DNA from: Clostridia bacterium
GTDB lineage: Bacteria > Bacillota > Clostridia > Oscillospirales > Acutalibacteraceae
Reading direction: 5' to 3'
NCBI GenBank assembly: GCA_017537245.1
Contig: JAFYLD010000051.1
Span: 45,133 to 109,132, forward strand
DNA length: 64,000 nt
The position numbers and the translations under genes are program-made. Of this stretch, positions 9,244-16,919 are shown in pieces. The notes beneath the pieces are model-generated. The model did not search any database, was not told the DNA's origin, and worked only from the letters and a program-made list of their open reading frames with translations. The number at the start of each line of letters is the position of its first letter. The first letter of the stretch is position 1.

Positions 9244-11022
9244 ATAAAAAACGTTAAAAGACTTACAGCAATAGTTTTGACCATTTTAATTTTCGCTCTA
9301 ACACTTCCCACTGTTTCGGTTTTTGCGGCAGATAGTGACGCGCGTTACGGTAGAACAAAGCTTAACGCCAACCAGCAATACGTTTATGACGCGGTAGTTA
9401 CAGGACTAAAAGATGCAAAGACCGATATCGAAATAAACGTTACTGGTAAAAACATAGATTTTAGCAACGATTTAGGCAAAATCGTCAATATGGCGTATAA
9501 CGACTATCCCGAATATTTCTGGTTTAACGGCGCTTGGGGAGCAAGCCTTGCCTCAAACTCAAGCTCTACTATTCTAACCCTCAAACCCAATTACACCTTT
9601 ACGGGCTCTGCATTATCTAGTGCAAAAACTGCCTATAATGCAAAGGTAAACGAGCTTACAAGCGGTCTTGACGGTAAATCAGACTACGAAAAATCAAAGA
9701 TTTTGCACAATAGACTAGCCGCTGCCGTTGATTACACATTTACTTCAAACGACCAAAACGCTTACGGCGCATTGGTAGAAGGCAAAGCCGTTTGTAGCGG
9801 TTATGCTCGAGCTTATCAACATCTTATGAACAAAGTGGGTATTCCTACTTGGTTTGTTACGGGTACTAGTTACAATCCTACAACAGGCGCTGCCGTTGGT
9901 CACGCTTGGAATCTTGTAAAACTAGACGGCAAATGGTATTACACCGACGTTACTTGGGATGATCAAGGCGATATCGTTTACTACGAATATCTTAATATCA
10001 CCACCGATAAAATGGATGACGACCACACGCTTGGCGACGAATATAAATCGCTAGTTCCCGCCGCTACCGCAACCGCGGCAAACTATTACAAGGTAGAAAA
10101 TCGCGAATTCACAAAATACGATCGAGCTCGTCTTGTAGAACTGTTAAAAAAAGACAATAACAGCACTCAAATATACGTAAACGGTAACATTGATTCGTTT
10201 ATAAACTCGGTTGGCGACGATCTTTTAGAAATTGGTAAACAACTTGGCGCCAAAGGTGCGTTCTCTATCTCAAGCAGCTATTCAACCCTTAAAAACGCAG
10301 TTGTTGTAAGCGTAATCATACTTAACGGCAGCCACACTCATAGCGCTAAAACAACCGTAAAACAAGAAAATGCTACCTGCCTTGCAAACGGTACAAAGGC
10401 ATACTACGTTTGTGAATGCGGTCTTAAATTCTCAGACTCTGCTTGCACAAAACAAATAAACAGCGCCAGCGAGCTTATAATTCCCGCTAAGGCGCATACA
10501 CCTTCCGCTTGGAAAAACGACGCTACGGGTCACTGGAAAGAGTGTACTACCTGCGGTACAGAAACCGCCGACACACGCGGTGATCATACCGACAAAAACA
10601 AAGACAACAAGTGCGACACCTGCGCTTACGCTCTACCGGTTGCCGATGAAAGCGGTAATATAGTATTAGACGCCGGCACAAACTCAAACACCACAAGCAA
10701 CAGTTCAACAAATAATAACACTTCGTCCAATACGTCAAAACCTACCACTTCCAGCAAAGATGAAACAACCTCCAGCACAGTAGAAAATACGTCAAGCGAT
10801 AACGCCGAAAGTAGCGATACAACTAGCCAACCAAGCGATAATGCAACCAGCGAAGAAAATGCATCTAACGAAGAAACCACCACAGAAATTGAAGAAATCA
10901 TCGAAGAAGAAATTTCTGACGATTCAGCCGTTTCTAATATGACGTGGATTATAATTGGTATTGCGGGCGCACTCGTTGTAATTGGCGGCGTGGTAGCAAT
11001 TATATTTATTAAGAAAAAATAA
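9244..11022 (+). CDS. secreted transglutaminase-like protein with Cys-rich module and C-terminal membrane anchor
   Basis: 592 residues if translation begins at ATA 9244. That codon lies six bases after AGAAGG and gives a normal signal peptide (KNVKRLTAIVLTILIFALTL...FAA); the only standard alternative, TTG 9277, would remove the basic n-region and has no ribosome site. No ATG, GTG or TTG lies between the in-frame stop at 9214 and 9277. A transglutaminase-like fold carries Cys184 (AVCSGYARAY), His220 (GHAWN) and Asp235 (YYTDVTWDD), the expected triad. Then a Cys-rich module (about 365-466), a Ser/Thr/Asn linker and a membrane helix (567-588) ending KKK. Members of this fold crosslink proteins or act as cysteine peptidases; which applies is unknown. 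Confidence 0.8.
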   Translation: MKNVKRLTAIVLTILIFALTLPTVSVFAADSDARYGRTKLNANQQYVYDAVVTGLKDAKTDIEINVTGKNIDFSNDLGKIVNMAYNDYPEYFWFNGAWGASLASNSSSTILTLKPNYTFTGSALSSAKTAYNAKVNELTSGLDGKSDYEKSKILHNRLAAAVDYTFTSNDQNAYGALVEGKAVCSGYARAYQHLMNKVGIPTWFVTGTSYNPTTGAAVGHAWNLVKLDGKWYYTDVTWDDQGDIVYYEYLNITTDKMDDDHTLGDEYKSLVPAATATAANYYKVENREFTKYDRARLVELLKKDNNSTQIYVNGNIDSFINSVGDDLLEIGKQLGAKGAFSISSSYSTLKNAVVVSVIILNGSHTHSAKTTVKQENATCLANGTKAYYVCECGLKFSDSACTKQINSASELIIPAKAHTPSAWKNDATGHWKECTTCGTETADTRGDHTDKNKDNKCDTCAYALPVADESGNIVLDAGTNSNTTSNSSTNNNTSSNTSKPTTSSKDETTSSTVENTSSDNAESSDTTSQPSDNATSEENASNEETTTEIEEIIEEEISDDSAVSNMTWIIIGIAGALVVIGGVVAIIFIKKK

Positions 11023-11032
11023 ACTTAAACGC

Positions 11033-11068
11033 AAAAAAAGATAGGTCTTGACCGACCTATCTTTTTTT
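11033..11068. terminator. bidirectional terminator
   Basis: 15-bp stem AAAAAAAGATAGGTC / GACCTATCTTTTTTT with a six-base loop. A-run and T-run flank it on either side, so it can serve both the transglutaminase-like gene and the convergent flavoprotein gene. Confidence 0.9.
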
Positions 11069-11071
11069 ATT

Positions 11072-11692
11072 TTATCTTATAAAGTTTGTCATTATCCATT
11101 TTTCTTTTTCGGGAATACCAAACTTTTCTTTGCCTAGAGCAATGCTCTTGATAAGGAAGGACATATTCTCTGCCAAAGTACGCATACCTTGTAATCCCTC
11201 TTCGTCGGCTGCCGCCTCGCCTACTTTACGTCCGTGAACGCTGTTCCAATATTGACCAGACGCTACCGGCATACCGGAAATGGTAAAGTATTTGTTAAGC
11301 TGGTCAAAGGTCGCGCTACAACCACCGCGACGTGCAACCGCAACGCTAGCGCCAACCTTCATTGTCTTGTTAAACGAGGTACTATAAAATAGTCGATCCA
11401 AAAGCGCTATAAGGCTGCCGTTTGCCGAAGCATAAAACACAGGGCTACCAACAACCAAGCCGTCGCATTCTTCAAACTTCTTTGCAAGCTCTCCGCTTAC
11501 AACGTCATCAATAACGCACTTACCGTTTTTAAAACAGTAACCGCACGCTTTACAACCCTTAATTTCCTGCGCGCCTATTTGAAAAACCTCGGTTTCGATA
11601 CCATTTTTTTGAAAAACCTTTTCCATTTCGGCAAGAGCAACAGCGGTATTACCATTTACACGTGGACTACCGTTAATAAATAAAACTTTCAT
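11072..11692 (-). CDS. flavodoxin-family NAD(P)H-dependent FMN reductase
   Basis: 206 residues with the flavodoxin-like fold: FINGSPRVNGNTA (FMN phosphate loop, residues 5-17), CKACGYCF (a two-Cys-pair segment often seen in iron-sulfur flavoproteins, although only three close Cys plus one later Cys are present), and GSPVFYASANGSLIALLDR. Such proteins move electrons from NAD(P)H to quinones or other acceptors in the cytoplasm. It stands between a terminator and the second GH2 gene on the same strand with a 45-base gap, so the two may be co-transcribed, but no functional link to mannoside use is evident. Confidence 0.85.
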   Translation of the reverse strand: MKVLFINGSPRVNGNTAVALAEMEKVFQKNGIETEVFQIGAQEIKGCKACGYCFKNGKCVIDDVVSGELAKKFEECDGLVVGSPVFYASANGSLIALLDRLFYSTSFNKTMKVGASVAVARRGGCSATFDQLNKYFTISGMPVASGQYWNSVHGRKVGEAAADEEGLQGMRTLAENMSFLIKSIALGKEKFGIPEKEKWIMTNFIR

Positions 11693-11737
11693 ACTTTTCC
11701 CTTTCGATTTATCTACTAAAATATAGTACTTAAAAGA

Positions 11738-14122
11738 TTATTTTATGTCACAAATACTTCTAAGTCTAATAGTCTTTGGTGTACCCTCGATTATCTTAAC
11801 AGTCTTGCTGCCTGCGTTCATATCAAAGTAGTTGTCACTAAGTATGAAGTCGCTGTCAAGAGAGTCGATTTCAACCGCTTTTGCATAAGTGTCGGCATAA
11901 ACTGTAATTTCGTCACCATTTATCTCATAACGAAGGTTTGGCTCTACAAAGTCAAAGCGCTTGTGCGCCGCAAAGAGTGTTGTGCCGCTTGATACAACTT
12001 CGCCGTCAACTGTGTAAGAATAGCTGATATACGTAGTGTATGGATCTGTTTTGTTAAAGTCCATATTATCGAGTGTTACGTAAGAAAGAGCCGGTACGGT
12101 AACTGTTTGTTCCCCACTCTTAATAACGTTCGCCATATTGTCGCGAAGTTCCCAATTAACAACACCCGTAACTTCGTTTAGAGTATCGTTTGTAACGGTA
12201 AGTTCAGCAGTGGTTACAAGCTCGATATTGCGCTCGGTATTGATAAACGGACGAACGTCGTTTTCGCCTACCTCACGGCAAGAAATAAGTACAGGCGCAT
12301 AGAAACGCTTTGAATAGTACTGTAATGCCTTGTATCTGCCATAAGAGTCAATACTAGCCCAAGATGCCACAGGCCAAATATCGTTAAGCTGCCAATAAAG
12401 TGAACCCATACAACGACCGCGATTGCGACGCATGTGCTCTACGCAATATTTAATAGCTTCAGCTTGGAAAAGCTGTGTCGCATAAAGGAAAGCGGGCAAA
12501 CTGTTTGGATACTTGAAGTTTTCTGACAAATACTGCATCAAGAACTTGTTTGCAGGAATAGAGCGCTGGTGCATTTCCATAACGCGTGAAAATACGTTAC
12601 GGTCTTCTGGTAACGTGTAAGAATTAACAGTTTTTTCGCCTGGGTATGACTGCACACCAAACTCGCTCATATAACGCCAATGCTTCGTGCGATATTCGGT
12701 AATAGGCTTACCACACCATACGTCATAATAATGGCAGTCGCCAAAGTTCTCGTTTTGTGGGTCCATAAAGTGACCAATTGAAGATGGAGATGAAGGTACG
12801 TATGGCAAATCCGGGCAAATACGCTCGGCAACGTCGGCCAACACGTCTTCAAATATCTCGAGATAACGTGGGTATTTTACAGGTTGCCAAGTGCACCAAA
12901 GTTCGATTTCATTGTTACCGCTAATAATCATAATAGACGGATGATGACGAAGTCTTGCAAGGTTTTGCTCGGCTTCAATCTTGATGTTTTCCATCATTTC
13001 ATCGTCTGGGTTCATACTAGAGCACGCAAACATTAGGTCAACGAAAACGGTAATACCCATTTCGTCGCAAATATCAAAGAAATAATCGTGTGGGTAAATA
13101 CCGCCACCCCAAACGCGCAAGCAGTTGAAGTTACAGTTGCAACACTGTTTTATAAGCTCGCGAGTTCTTTCTTCGCTAAGGCGAGAAAGAATGTTGTCCT
13201 CAGGTACGTAGTCAGCGCCCATAGCAAAAAATCTAACGCCGTTTACCTCGTGACAGAAAGACTGTCCCCACTTATCCTTTTCACGAATAAGTTTAACCGT
13301 GCGCAAGCCTATTCTTTTGCTAGTGTTATCTACAACGTTACCATTTTCAATAAGTTCTACGTTTATTGTATATAACGGTTGTTCACCAAGACCGCGTGGC
13401 ATCCAAAGTTTGGGATTAGCAATTTCGTTTTCACTGTTTGCCACAAGTTCGATCACGCTACCATCGGGCGCGGTACAAGTAACCTTTATATCGGCGTTAC
13501 CGTCAATTGCAACCTTTGGTGTTACAAACACTCTACCGTTTTCGTGGCGTTGTGTAATATAAACGTCGCTAATGCGAGCGCTATCTTTTTTGAGCAGATA
13601 AATATCCTTCCAAATACCGCCGTCAGGTAGTCTTGGACCCCAGTCCCAACCAAACATACAATGCGCTTTACGAATATTACCAAAGCCTGCCATAGCCTCT
13701 TTCGCATAAAAAGTAGGCTGCTTTGCCTCTTTTTCTTTTATATAAGCGTCGGCTGGATGAATAACTATTTTAATGTCGTTTTCGCCGTCTTTCAAAATAT
13801 CGGTCACGTCAAACTCATAACTGCGGTGCATATTGTCGGTATATGCAATATGAGTACCGTTTAGATATATATCACAAATGGTATCAAGACCGTCACAACA
13901 AAGCAAAACTGTGTTGCCGTCTAGCGTATAGTCAAACTGTCTTGAAAACTCAAATTCATTGTCCGTAATACCAACAAACTTTAGTTCGTTATCGCGGTAG
14001 TATGGATCGTCTATAAGCTTGTTTTCAAGCAAAAAAGAATAAACCGAACCGGGCACTGTGCCGTCACAGTTATATTCCCCACCTACAAGATGCCAAGTAC
14101 CATTAAGATTAAATCTTTGCAT
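11738..14122 (-). CDS. GH2 beta-mannosidase
   Basis: 794 residues, full length for the family and lacking a signal peptide, so cytoplasmic. It starts with the N-terminal jelly-roll (FNLNGTWHL, GTVPGSVYSFL), then the Ig-like domain and TIM barrel with FNCLRVWGGGIYP. Acid/base Glu405 is in SGNNEIELW and nucleophile Glu487 in MSEFGVQSYPG. IRKAHCMFGWDWGP matches the beta-mannosidase signature better than beta-galactosidase or glucuronidase. It would hydrolyse terminal beta-mannosyl residues of imported oligosaccharides. It is homologous to the truncated gene at the window start but differs near the acid/base. AAGGAG precedes the ATG. Confidence 0.88.
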   Translation of the reverse strand: MQRFNLNGTWHLVGGEYNCDGTVPGSVYSFLLENKLIDDPYYRDNELKFVGITDNEFEFSRQFDYTLDGNTVLLCCDGLDTICDIYLNGTHIAYTDNMHRSYEFDVTDILKDGENDIKIVIHPADAYIKEKEAKQPTFYAKEAMAGFGNIRKAHCMFGWDWGPRLPDGGIWKDIYLLKKDSARISDVYITQRHENGRVFVTPKVAIDGNADIKVTCTAPDGSVIELVANSENEIANPKLWMPRGLGEQPLYTINVELIENGNVVDNTSKRIGLRTVKLIREKDKWGQSFCHEVNGVRFFAMGADYVPEDNILSRLSEERTRELIKQCCNCNFNCLRVWGGGIYPHDYFFDICDEMGITVFVDLMFACSSMNPDDEMMENIKIEAEQNLARLRHHPSIMIISGNNEIELWCTWQPVKYPRYLEIFEDVLADVAERICPDLPYVPSSPSSIGHFMDPQNENFGDCHYYDVWCGKPITEYRTKHWRYMSEFGVQSYPGEKTVNSYTLPEDRNVFSRVMEMHQRSIPANKFLMQYLSENFKYPNSLPAFLYATQLFQAEAIKYCVEHMRRNRGRCMGSLYWQLNDIWPVASWASIDSYGRYKALQYYSKRFYAPVLISCREVGENDVRPFINTERNIELVTTAELTVTNDTLNEVTGVVNWELRDNMANVIKSGEQTVTVPALSYVTLDNMDFNKTDPYTTYISYSYTVDGEVVSSGTTLFAAHKRFDFVEPNLRYEINGDEITVYADTYAKAVEIDSLDSDFILSDNYFDMNAGSKTVKIIEGTPKTIRLRSICDIK

Positions 14123-14212
14123 AAATCTATCTCCTTAAAACTAAGTTGTAATGATTATAACCTAATAACTTTATTTTTACAAGCATTTATATACAATAAC
14201 AAATATTTTAGA

Positions 14213-14241
14213 TTGAATATAAATATAACTTGTGCTACAAT
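14213..14241 (+). promoter_or_regulatory. sigma-A promoter of RNase lipoprotein gene
   Basis: TTGAAT (14213-14218), 17-base spacer, TACAAT (14236-14241); start of RNA near 14248, about 27 bases before the chosen ATG. Confidence 0.7.
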
Positions 14242-14274
14242 GAACAAAGATTTTTCAAAAAAAGGATAATGAAA

Positions 14275-15480
14275 ATGATTTTAAAACGATTGGCATCTTT
14301 ATTTTTATCGTTAATAATTATTATAAACTTAACTGCTTGTAGTTCTGTTGATACCACAAGTTCTTCTTTAAACGAAGCGCAATCAATCACTTCTTCTAAA
14401 GAAGAATACGTAGATAATTCATCTACCGATAGCACTCTCGTTTCAAACAACGAAAACAGTTTAATAGAAAACAACACCCACTCTTCAAGTGTAAATACTG
14501 ATAAATTAAACTCATCGCTTCAAGAAGAAAACAAAGATAATATTTCCTCAAATAATTCGTCAAATACCAGTAGCGCCATTACTAGCAACTCAAATTCAAG
14601 CAAAAACGAATCCATTGCCGACGACAAGCCGGAATTTTTAGAACCTAACTGTAACCATAATTCAGGCGACCCATATACAAACGTCAACAAAACTCAATTT
14701 TATGCAAATTATAGCGTAGCTTGTTGCAATTTAGATGCTAGTTATCGCTCTAAGCACGGTCTTTTATCAGGTAGTCTTGACGTACCCGGTCAATACGCGC
14801 AAGATGCGTCAAACAGGCCTAAGTCGAACGGAAAATTTATAAGAAATACTGCTACAATATATTTAGATAACGGAAACACATACGTTGTTATAAACGCTAA
14901 CGGCAACGAGGTTATGCGAATACATAAATCGGGAGGTTATATAACGCTCGAAGAAGTTGCAGCTTATATGTACGCCTTTGGTGGAGATGGAACTATTCCT
15001 GCAAACTACGTTTCCAAAAAAAGCAGCAAGCCCAATAGTAGCATTTGGGGCGAATACCTTCGCGTTAATCACTCTTATTTTCTTGGCGATACCAACAAAT
15101 ACCCTTACGAGCCCGAACTTCCCGATATATCGGGTTGCGGTGGCAAGTTGCAGTATTATGAAATGGATATAGGCACTACCGGTACCACTACACCCGGTTA
15201 TCCGCCAGAACCTTATATCGAGGGCAATACCATTAACCGCGGCGCTGCTAGAATTGTATATGCGCGTTGCGATTTGAATAATAACGGCAAATACGAAACA
15301 AACGAGCTTTACGTTTTTTATACCCATAATCACTACAATGATTTTAGAGAATATCTAAATTACTATGGTGGTTGGGGTGAGATGTTTGGCAACGTAACGG
15401 GCGGCGGCGAATATAGCAGTAAATATAACGCCAACCCTTCCCCCTACGTTCAAACGGAATACAACGATTTCATACAATAA
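14275..15480 (+). CDS. barnase-family ribonuclease, lipoprotein anchored, with EF-hand-like insert
   Basis: 401 residues from the ATG at 14275, eight bases after AAGGA. A lipobox (LTAC, Cys near residue 22) shows lipid anchoring outside the membrane; residues 25-120 are a Ser/Asn/Thr-rich stalk. The C-terminal domain resembles barnase: VAAYMYAF...IPANYVSKK matches the barnase helix and LPDNYITKS; ELPD...YYEMDIG places Glu296 like barnase Glu73; NRGAARIVY has two Arg four apart (322, 326) like Arg83/Arg87; THNHYNDF gives His353 like His102. An insert between Arg326 and His353 is a canonical EF-hand loop (D-x-N-x-N-G...E). It would cut extracellular RNA. No barstar-like inhibitor is seen nearby. 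The match is by motif reading, not a computed alignment. Confidence 0.7.
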   Translation: MILKRLASLFLSLIIIINLTACSSVDTTSSSLNEAQSITSSKEEYVDNSSTDSTLVSNNENSLIENNTHSSSVNTDKLNSSLQEENKDNISSNNSSNTSSAITSNSNSSKNESIADDKPEFLEPNCNHNSGDPYTNVNKTQFYANYSVACCNLDASYRSKHGLLSGSLDVPGQYAQDASNRPKSNGKFIRNTATIYLDNGNTYVVINANGNEVMRIHKSGGYITLEEVAAYMYAFGGDGTIPANYVSKKSSKPNSSIWGEYLRVNHSYFLGDTNKYPYEPELPDISGCGGKLQYYEMDIGTTGTTTPGYPPEPYIEGNTINRGAARIVYARCDLNNNGKYETNELYVFYTHNHYNDFREYLNYYGGWGEMFGNVTGGGEYSSKYNANPSPYVQTEYNDFIQ

Positions 15481-15492
15481 ATACCGATAATA

Positions 15493-15526
15493 AAAAAGAC
15501 AAGTCTAAAATTAGACTTGTCTTTTT
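15493..15526. terminator. bidirectional-type terminator hairpin
   Basis: 16-bp perfect stem AAAAAGACAAGTCTAA / TTAGACTTGTCTTTTT with a two-base loop. Its T-run merges into a copy of the tRNA-Trp 3' end at 15523. Confidence 0.85.
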
Positions 15527-15546
15527 GGCAGGGGTAGAAGGACTCG
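15523..15546 (-). repeat. copy 1 of the tRNA-Trp 3'-end sequence
   Basis: 24 bases identical to 16463-16486 and to 16618-16641, the latter being the 3' end of the intact tRNA-Trp plus four flanking bases. Read on the minus strand it is the CCA end, acceptor strand and part of the T arm. There is no tRNA body here, so it is a fragment, likely an integration scar. Confidence 0.8.
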
Positions 15547-15584
15547 GAACACATTAAAACCATCCACTTATGTTCTGAGTTTAT

Positions 15585-15830
15585 CTACTTAAAAAACTTT
15601 TTTCGTAAAATGTAGGTTATAATCATAATTATTAAACATATGAACATGAATAACCAAATACTCTCATAACTCCATGAAATTTTGAGTTTTTCAAGCATTT
15701 TTTTATAGCCCGCAGGTCCAAATAATTCGTAGATTATCCCACTTGTCCCAAATAATAAAACCAAAGAAAAAGATAATATGTTAACTACCAATAAAACAAC
15801 TTTTAAAAAAACTCTAATTTTAACGTTCAT
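15585..15830 (-). CDS. small two-helix membrane protein, unknown function
   Basis: 81 residues from ATG 15830; a GTG at 15842 is in frame but lies directly on the ribosome site CAGGA, so the ATG with AGGAG 11 bases upstream is preferred. Two membrane helices (about residues 8-30 and 55-76) with a short hydrophilic loop and a basic C-terminus (RKKFF). It overlaps the upstream gene by 11 bases, so the pair is translationally coupled. Not recognised. The pair lies between copies of the tRNA-Trp 3' end and is more AT-rich than its surroundings, suggesting it came in as a small mobile segment. Confidence 0.6.
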   Translation of the reverse strand: MNVKIRVFLKVVLLVVNILSFSLVLLFGTSGIIYELFGPAGYKKMLEKLKISWSYESIWLFMFICLIIMIITYILRKKFFK

Positions 15831-16209
15831 GCGTTGTTTCACTCCTGAACTTAAAAATCATTGTTTTTCTCTGCTTATATTCAATATTACTTAAAATTCC
15901 AAAACAAAGAGCAGATACAATAATAGCACTATAAAATCCTACTAGTATGCTATCAAACAATATCGTGACCCCAGAGTAAATAGCTGCATAAACAACAGCA
16001 GACCAAAAGAATATTTTTCTCCATTTTCGTTTGTGAATTTTATAGAGATTACTACTAATAAAATTCTTATGTTCTTTAAAGTCTGAAGACACCTTATTAG
16101 GAAAAATTTTAGAAACTATACTTAAAAAATCAATAAAAGACAGCATAGAAACCATTATATGCATTGATATACCAAGAATAAGTACAAGCACAAAATCCAA
16201 AATATCCAT
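15820..16209 (-). CDS. small membrane protein, unknown function
   Basis: 129 residues from ATG 16209, preceded by GGGAGG; the in-frame GTG at 16221 would overlap that site. One helix at the N-terminus (IDFVLVLI-type), a basic cytoplasmic stretch rich in Lys, then two helices (about residues 66-88 and 92-110) and a charged tail. First gene of a two-gene unit with the 81-residue protein. No family recognised. It could be an immunity-type or accessory membrane protein of an integrated element, but nothing in the sequence proves that. Confidence 0.6.
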   Translation of the reverse strand: MDILDFVLVLILGISMHIMVSMLSFIDFLSIVSKIFPNKVSSDFKEHKNFISSNLYKIHKRKWRKIFFWSAVVYAAIYSGVTILFDSILVGFYSAIIVSALCFGILSNIEYKQRKTMIFKFRSETTHER

Positions 16210-16282
16210 ACTACCTCCCACTATTCATAAACAACTCTATTTATAATTATAGACCAAAATACATTTTTTTACAATAGAAAAA

Positions 16283-16309
16283 AACAGTCCACTCCAAAGA
16301 GCGAACCGT
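16283..16309. repeat. diverged relic of the tRNA-Trp terminator hairpin
   Basis: AACAGTCCACTCCAAAGAGC and following bases closely match the hairpin at 16589-16616 but are not followed by a tRNA end. Downstream, 16321-16460 holds a small hairpin (TCGGCAAAGCCGA), a loose inverted repeat TTCACTATTC (16350-16359) / GAATAGTGAA (16420-16429), and a hairpin at 16435-16466. No gene is visible from 16210 to 16620. Confidence 0.5.
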
Positions 16310-16462
16310 AAATATTTTATATTGGTCGGCAAAGCCGACAACGAACTTATTCACTATTCACTATTACTTATTACTTTCCGAAAATCCTCGTATTTAATAA
16401 AAAGTGAAGAGTGAAAAGGGAATAGTGAAAAAGTAAAAATCCCCGTACTATTGTACGAGGAT

Positions 16463-16573
16463 TTTTGGCAGGGGTAGAAGGACTCGAAGTCTCGCGTTGC
16501 GACGCTCGGTCAGGCTTGGCTCTGACAGTTCACCGAACTGTCATTCACTACCAAGCCCCCGTTCAAGTCCTTC
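16463..16573. repeat. tRNA-Trp-derived structured element (copy 2 of the 3' end)
   Basis: Starts with the 24-base tRNA-Trp 3'-end copy (16463-16486). Its GAAGGACTCGAA (16477-16488) pairs with TTCAAGTCCTTC (16562-16573), one mismatch. Nested inside are GGCTTGG (16513-16519) / CCAAGCC (16551-16557) and TGACAGTTC (16523-16531) / GAACTGTCA (16535-16543). The whole block can fold as one branched hairpin. It is not a functional tRNA: no anticodon arm or complementary acceptor strand. Confidence 0.6.
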
Positions 16574-16581
16574 ATACATAC

Positions 16582-16620
16582 AAAAAATAACAGCCCACTC
16601 AAAAGAGTGAACTGTTATTT
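16582..16620 (-). terminator. terminator of the tRNA operon
   Basis: On the minus strand, AACAGTTCACTC, a short loop, GAGTGGGCTGTT and then ATTTTTTG, immediately after the CCA end of tRNA-Trp. Confidence 0.75.
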
Positions 16621-16695
16621 TGGCAGGGGTAGAAGGACTCGAACCCTCACAAACGGTTTTGGAGACCGGTGTGCTACCATTGACACCATACCCCT
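16621..16695 (-). tRNA. tRNA-Trp (CCA)
   Basis: 75 bases including an encoded CCA end. Acceptor AGGGGTA pairs with TACCCCT, discriminator G, T arm GGGTTCGAGTCC, anticodon loop CTCCAAA giving anticodon CCA. It is the second gene of a tRNA unit, 10 bases after tRNA-CAT. Its 3' end is duplicated twice downstream. Confidence 0.95.
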
Positions 16696-16705
16696 ATATT
16701 TAAAA

Positions 16706-16782
16706 TGGTGGACCAACAGGGACTCGAACCCCGGACCAACCGGTTATGAGCCGGTTGCTCTAACCAACTGAGCTATTGGTCC
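16706..16782 (-). tRNA. tRNA with CAT anticodon (elongator Met or Ile2)
   Basis: 77 bases with encoded CCA. Acceptor GGACCAA pairs with TTGGTCC, D arm AGCTCAGTTGGTTAGAGC, anticodon loop CTCATAA, T arm GGGGTTCGAGTCCC. A lysidine-modified Ile2 cannot be separated from elongator Met by eye; it lacks the initiator C1-A72 mismatch features. Confidence 0.93.
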
Positions 16783-16812
16783 ACGTATGATCGTCTAACG
16801 ACAGCAAAAGTT

Positions 16813-16841
16813 ATTATACATTTATTTTTATACTTTGTCAA
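16813..16841 (-). promoter_or_regulatory. consensus promoter of the tRNA operon
   Basis: On the minus strand TTGACA (16836-16841), 17-base spacer, TATAAT (16813-16818), about 30 bases before the tRNA-CAT 5' end. Confidence 0.85.
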
Positions 16842-16885
16842 TAAAAATTTGCAATAAATTATAAATTTGTTTTTATTATAATAAG

Positions 16886-16915
16886 CAAAACCGCCAACAG
16901 CAGTTGGCGGTTTTG
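16886..16915 (-). terminator. terminator of the secreted nuclease gene
   Basis: 13-bp stem CAAAACCGCCAAC / GTTGGCGGTTTTG with loop AGCA, four bases after the stop codon, ending in TTTTG on the minus strand. Confidence 0.85.
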
Positions 16916-16919
16916 AAGG

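Noticed and set aside
15585-16209. Barstar-type inhibitor for the barnase-like RNase
   Set aside because: Both small proteins are mainly membrane helices, are on the opposite strand and lack barstar-like sequence. An exported RNase also may need no cytoplasmic inhibitor.
16463-16573. A second tRNA gene
   Set aside because: Only the 3' end and part of the T arm match; there is no complementary 5' acceptor strand and no anticodon arm.
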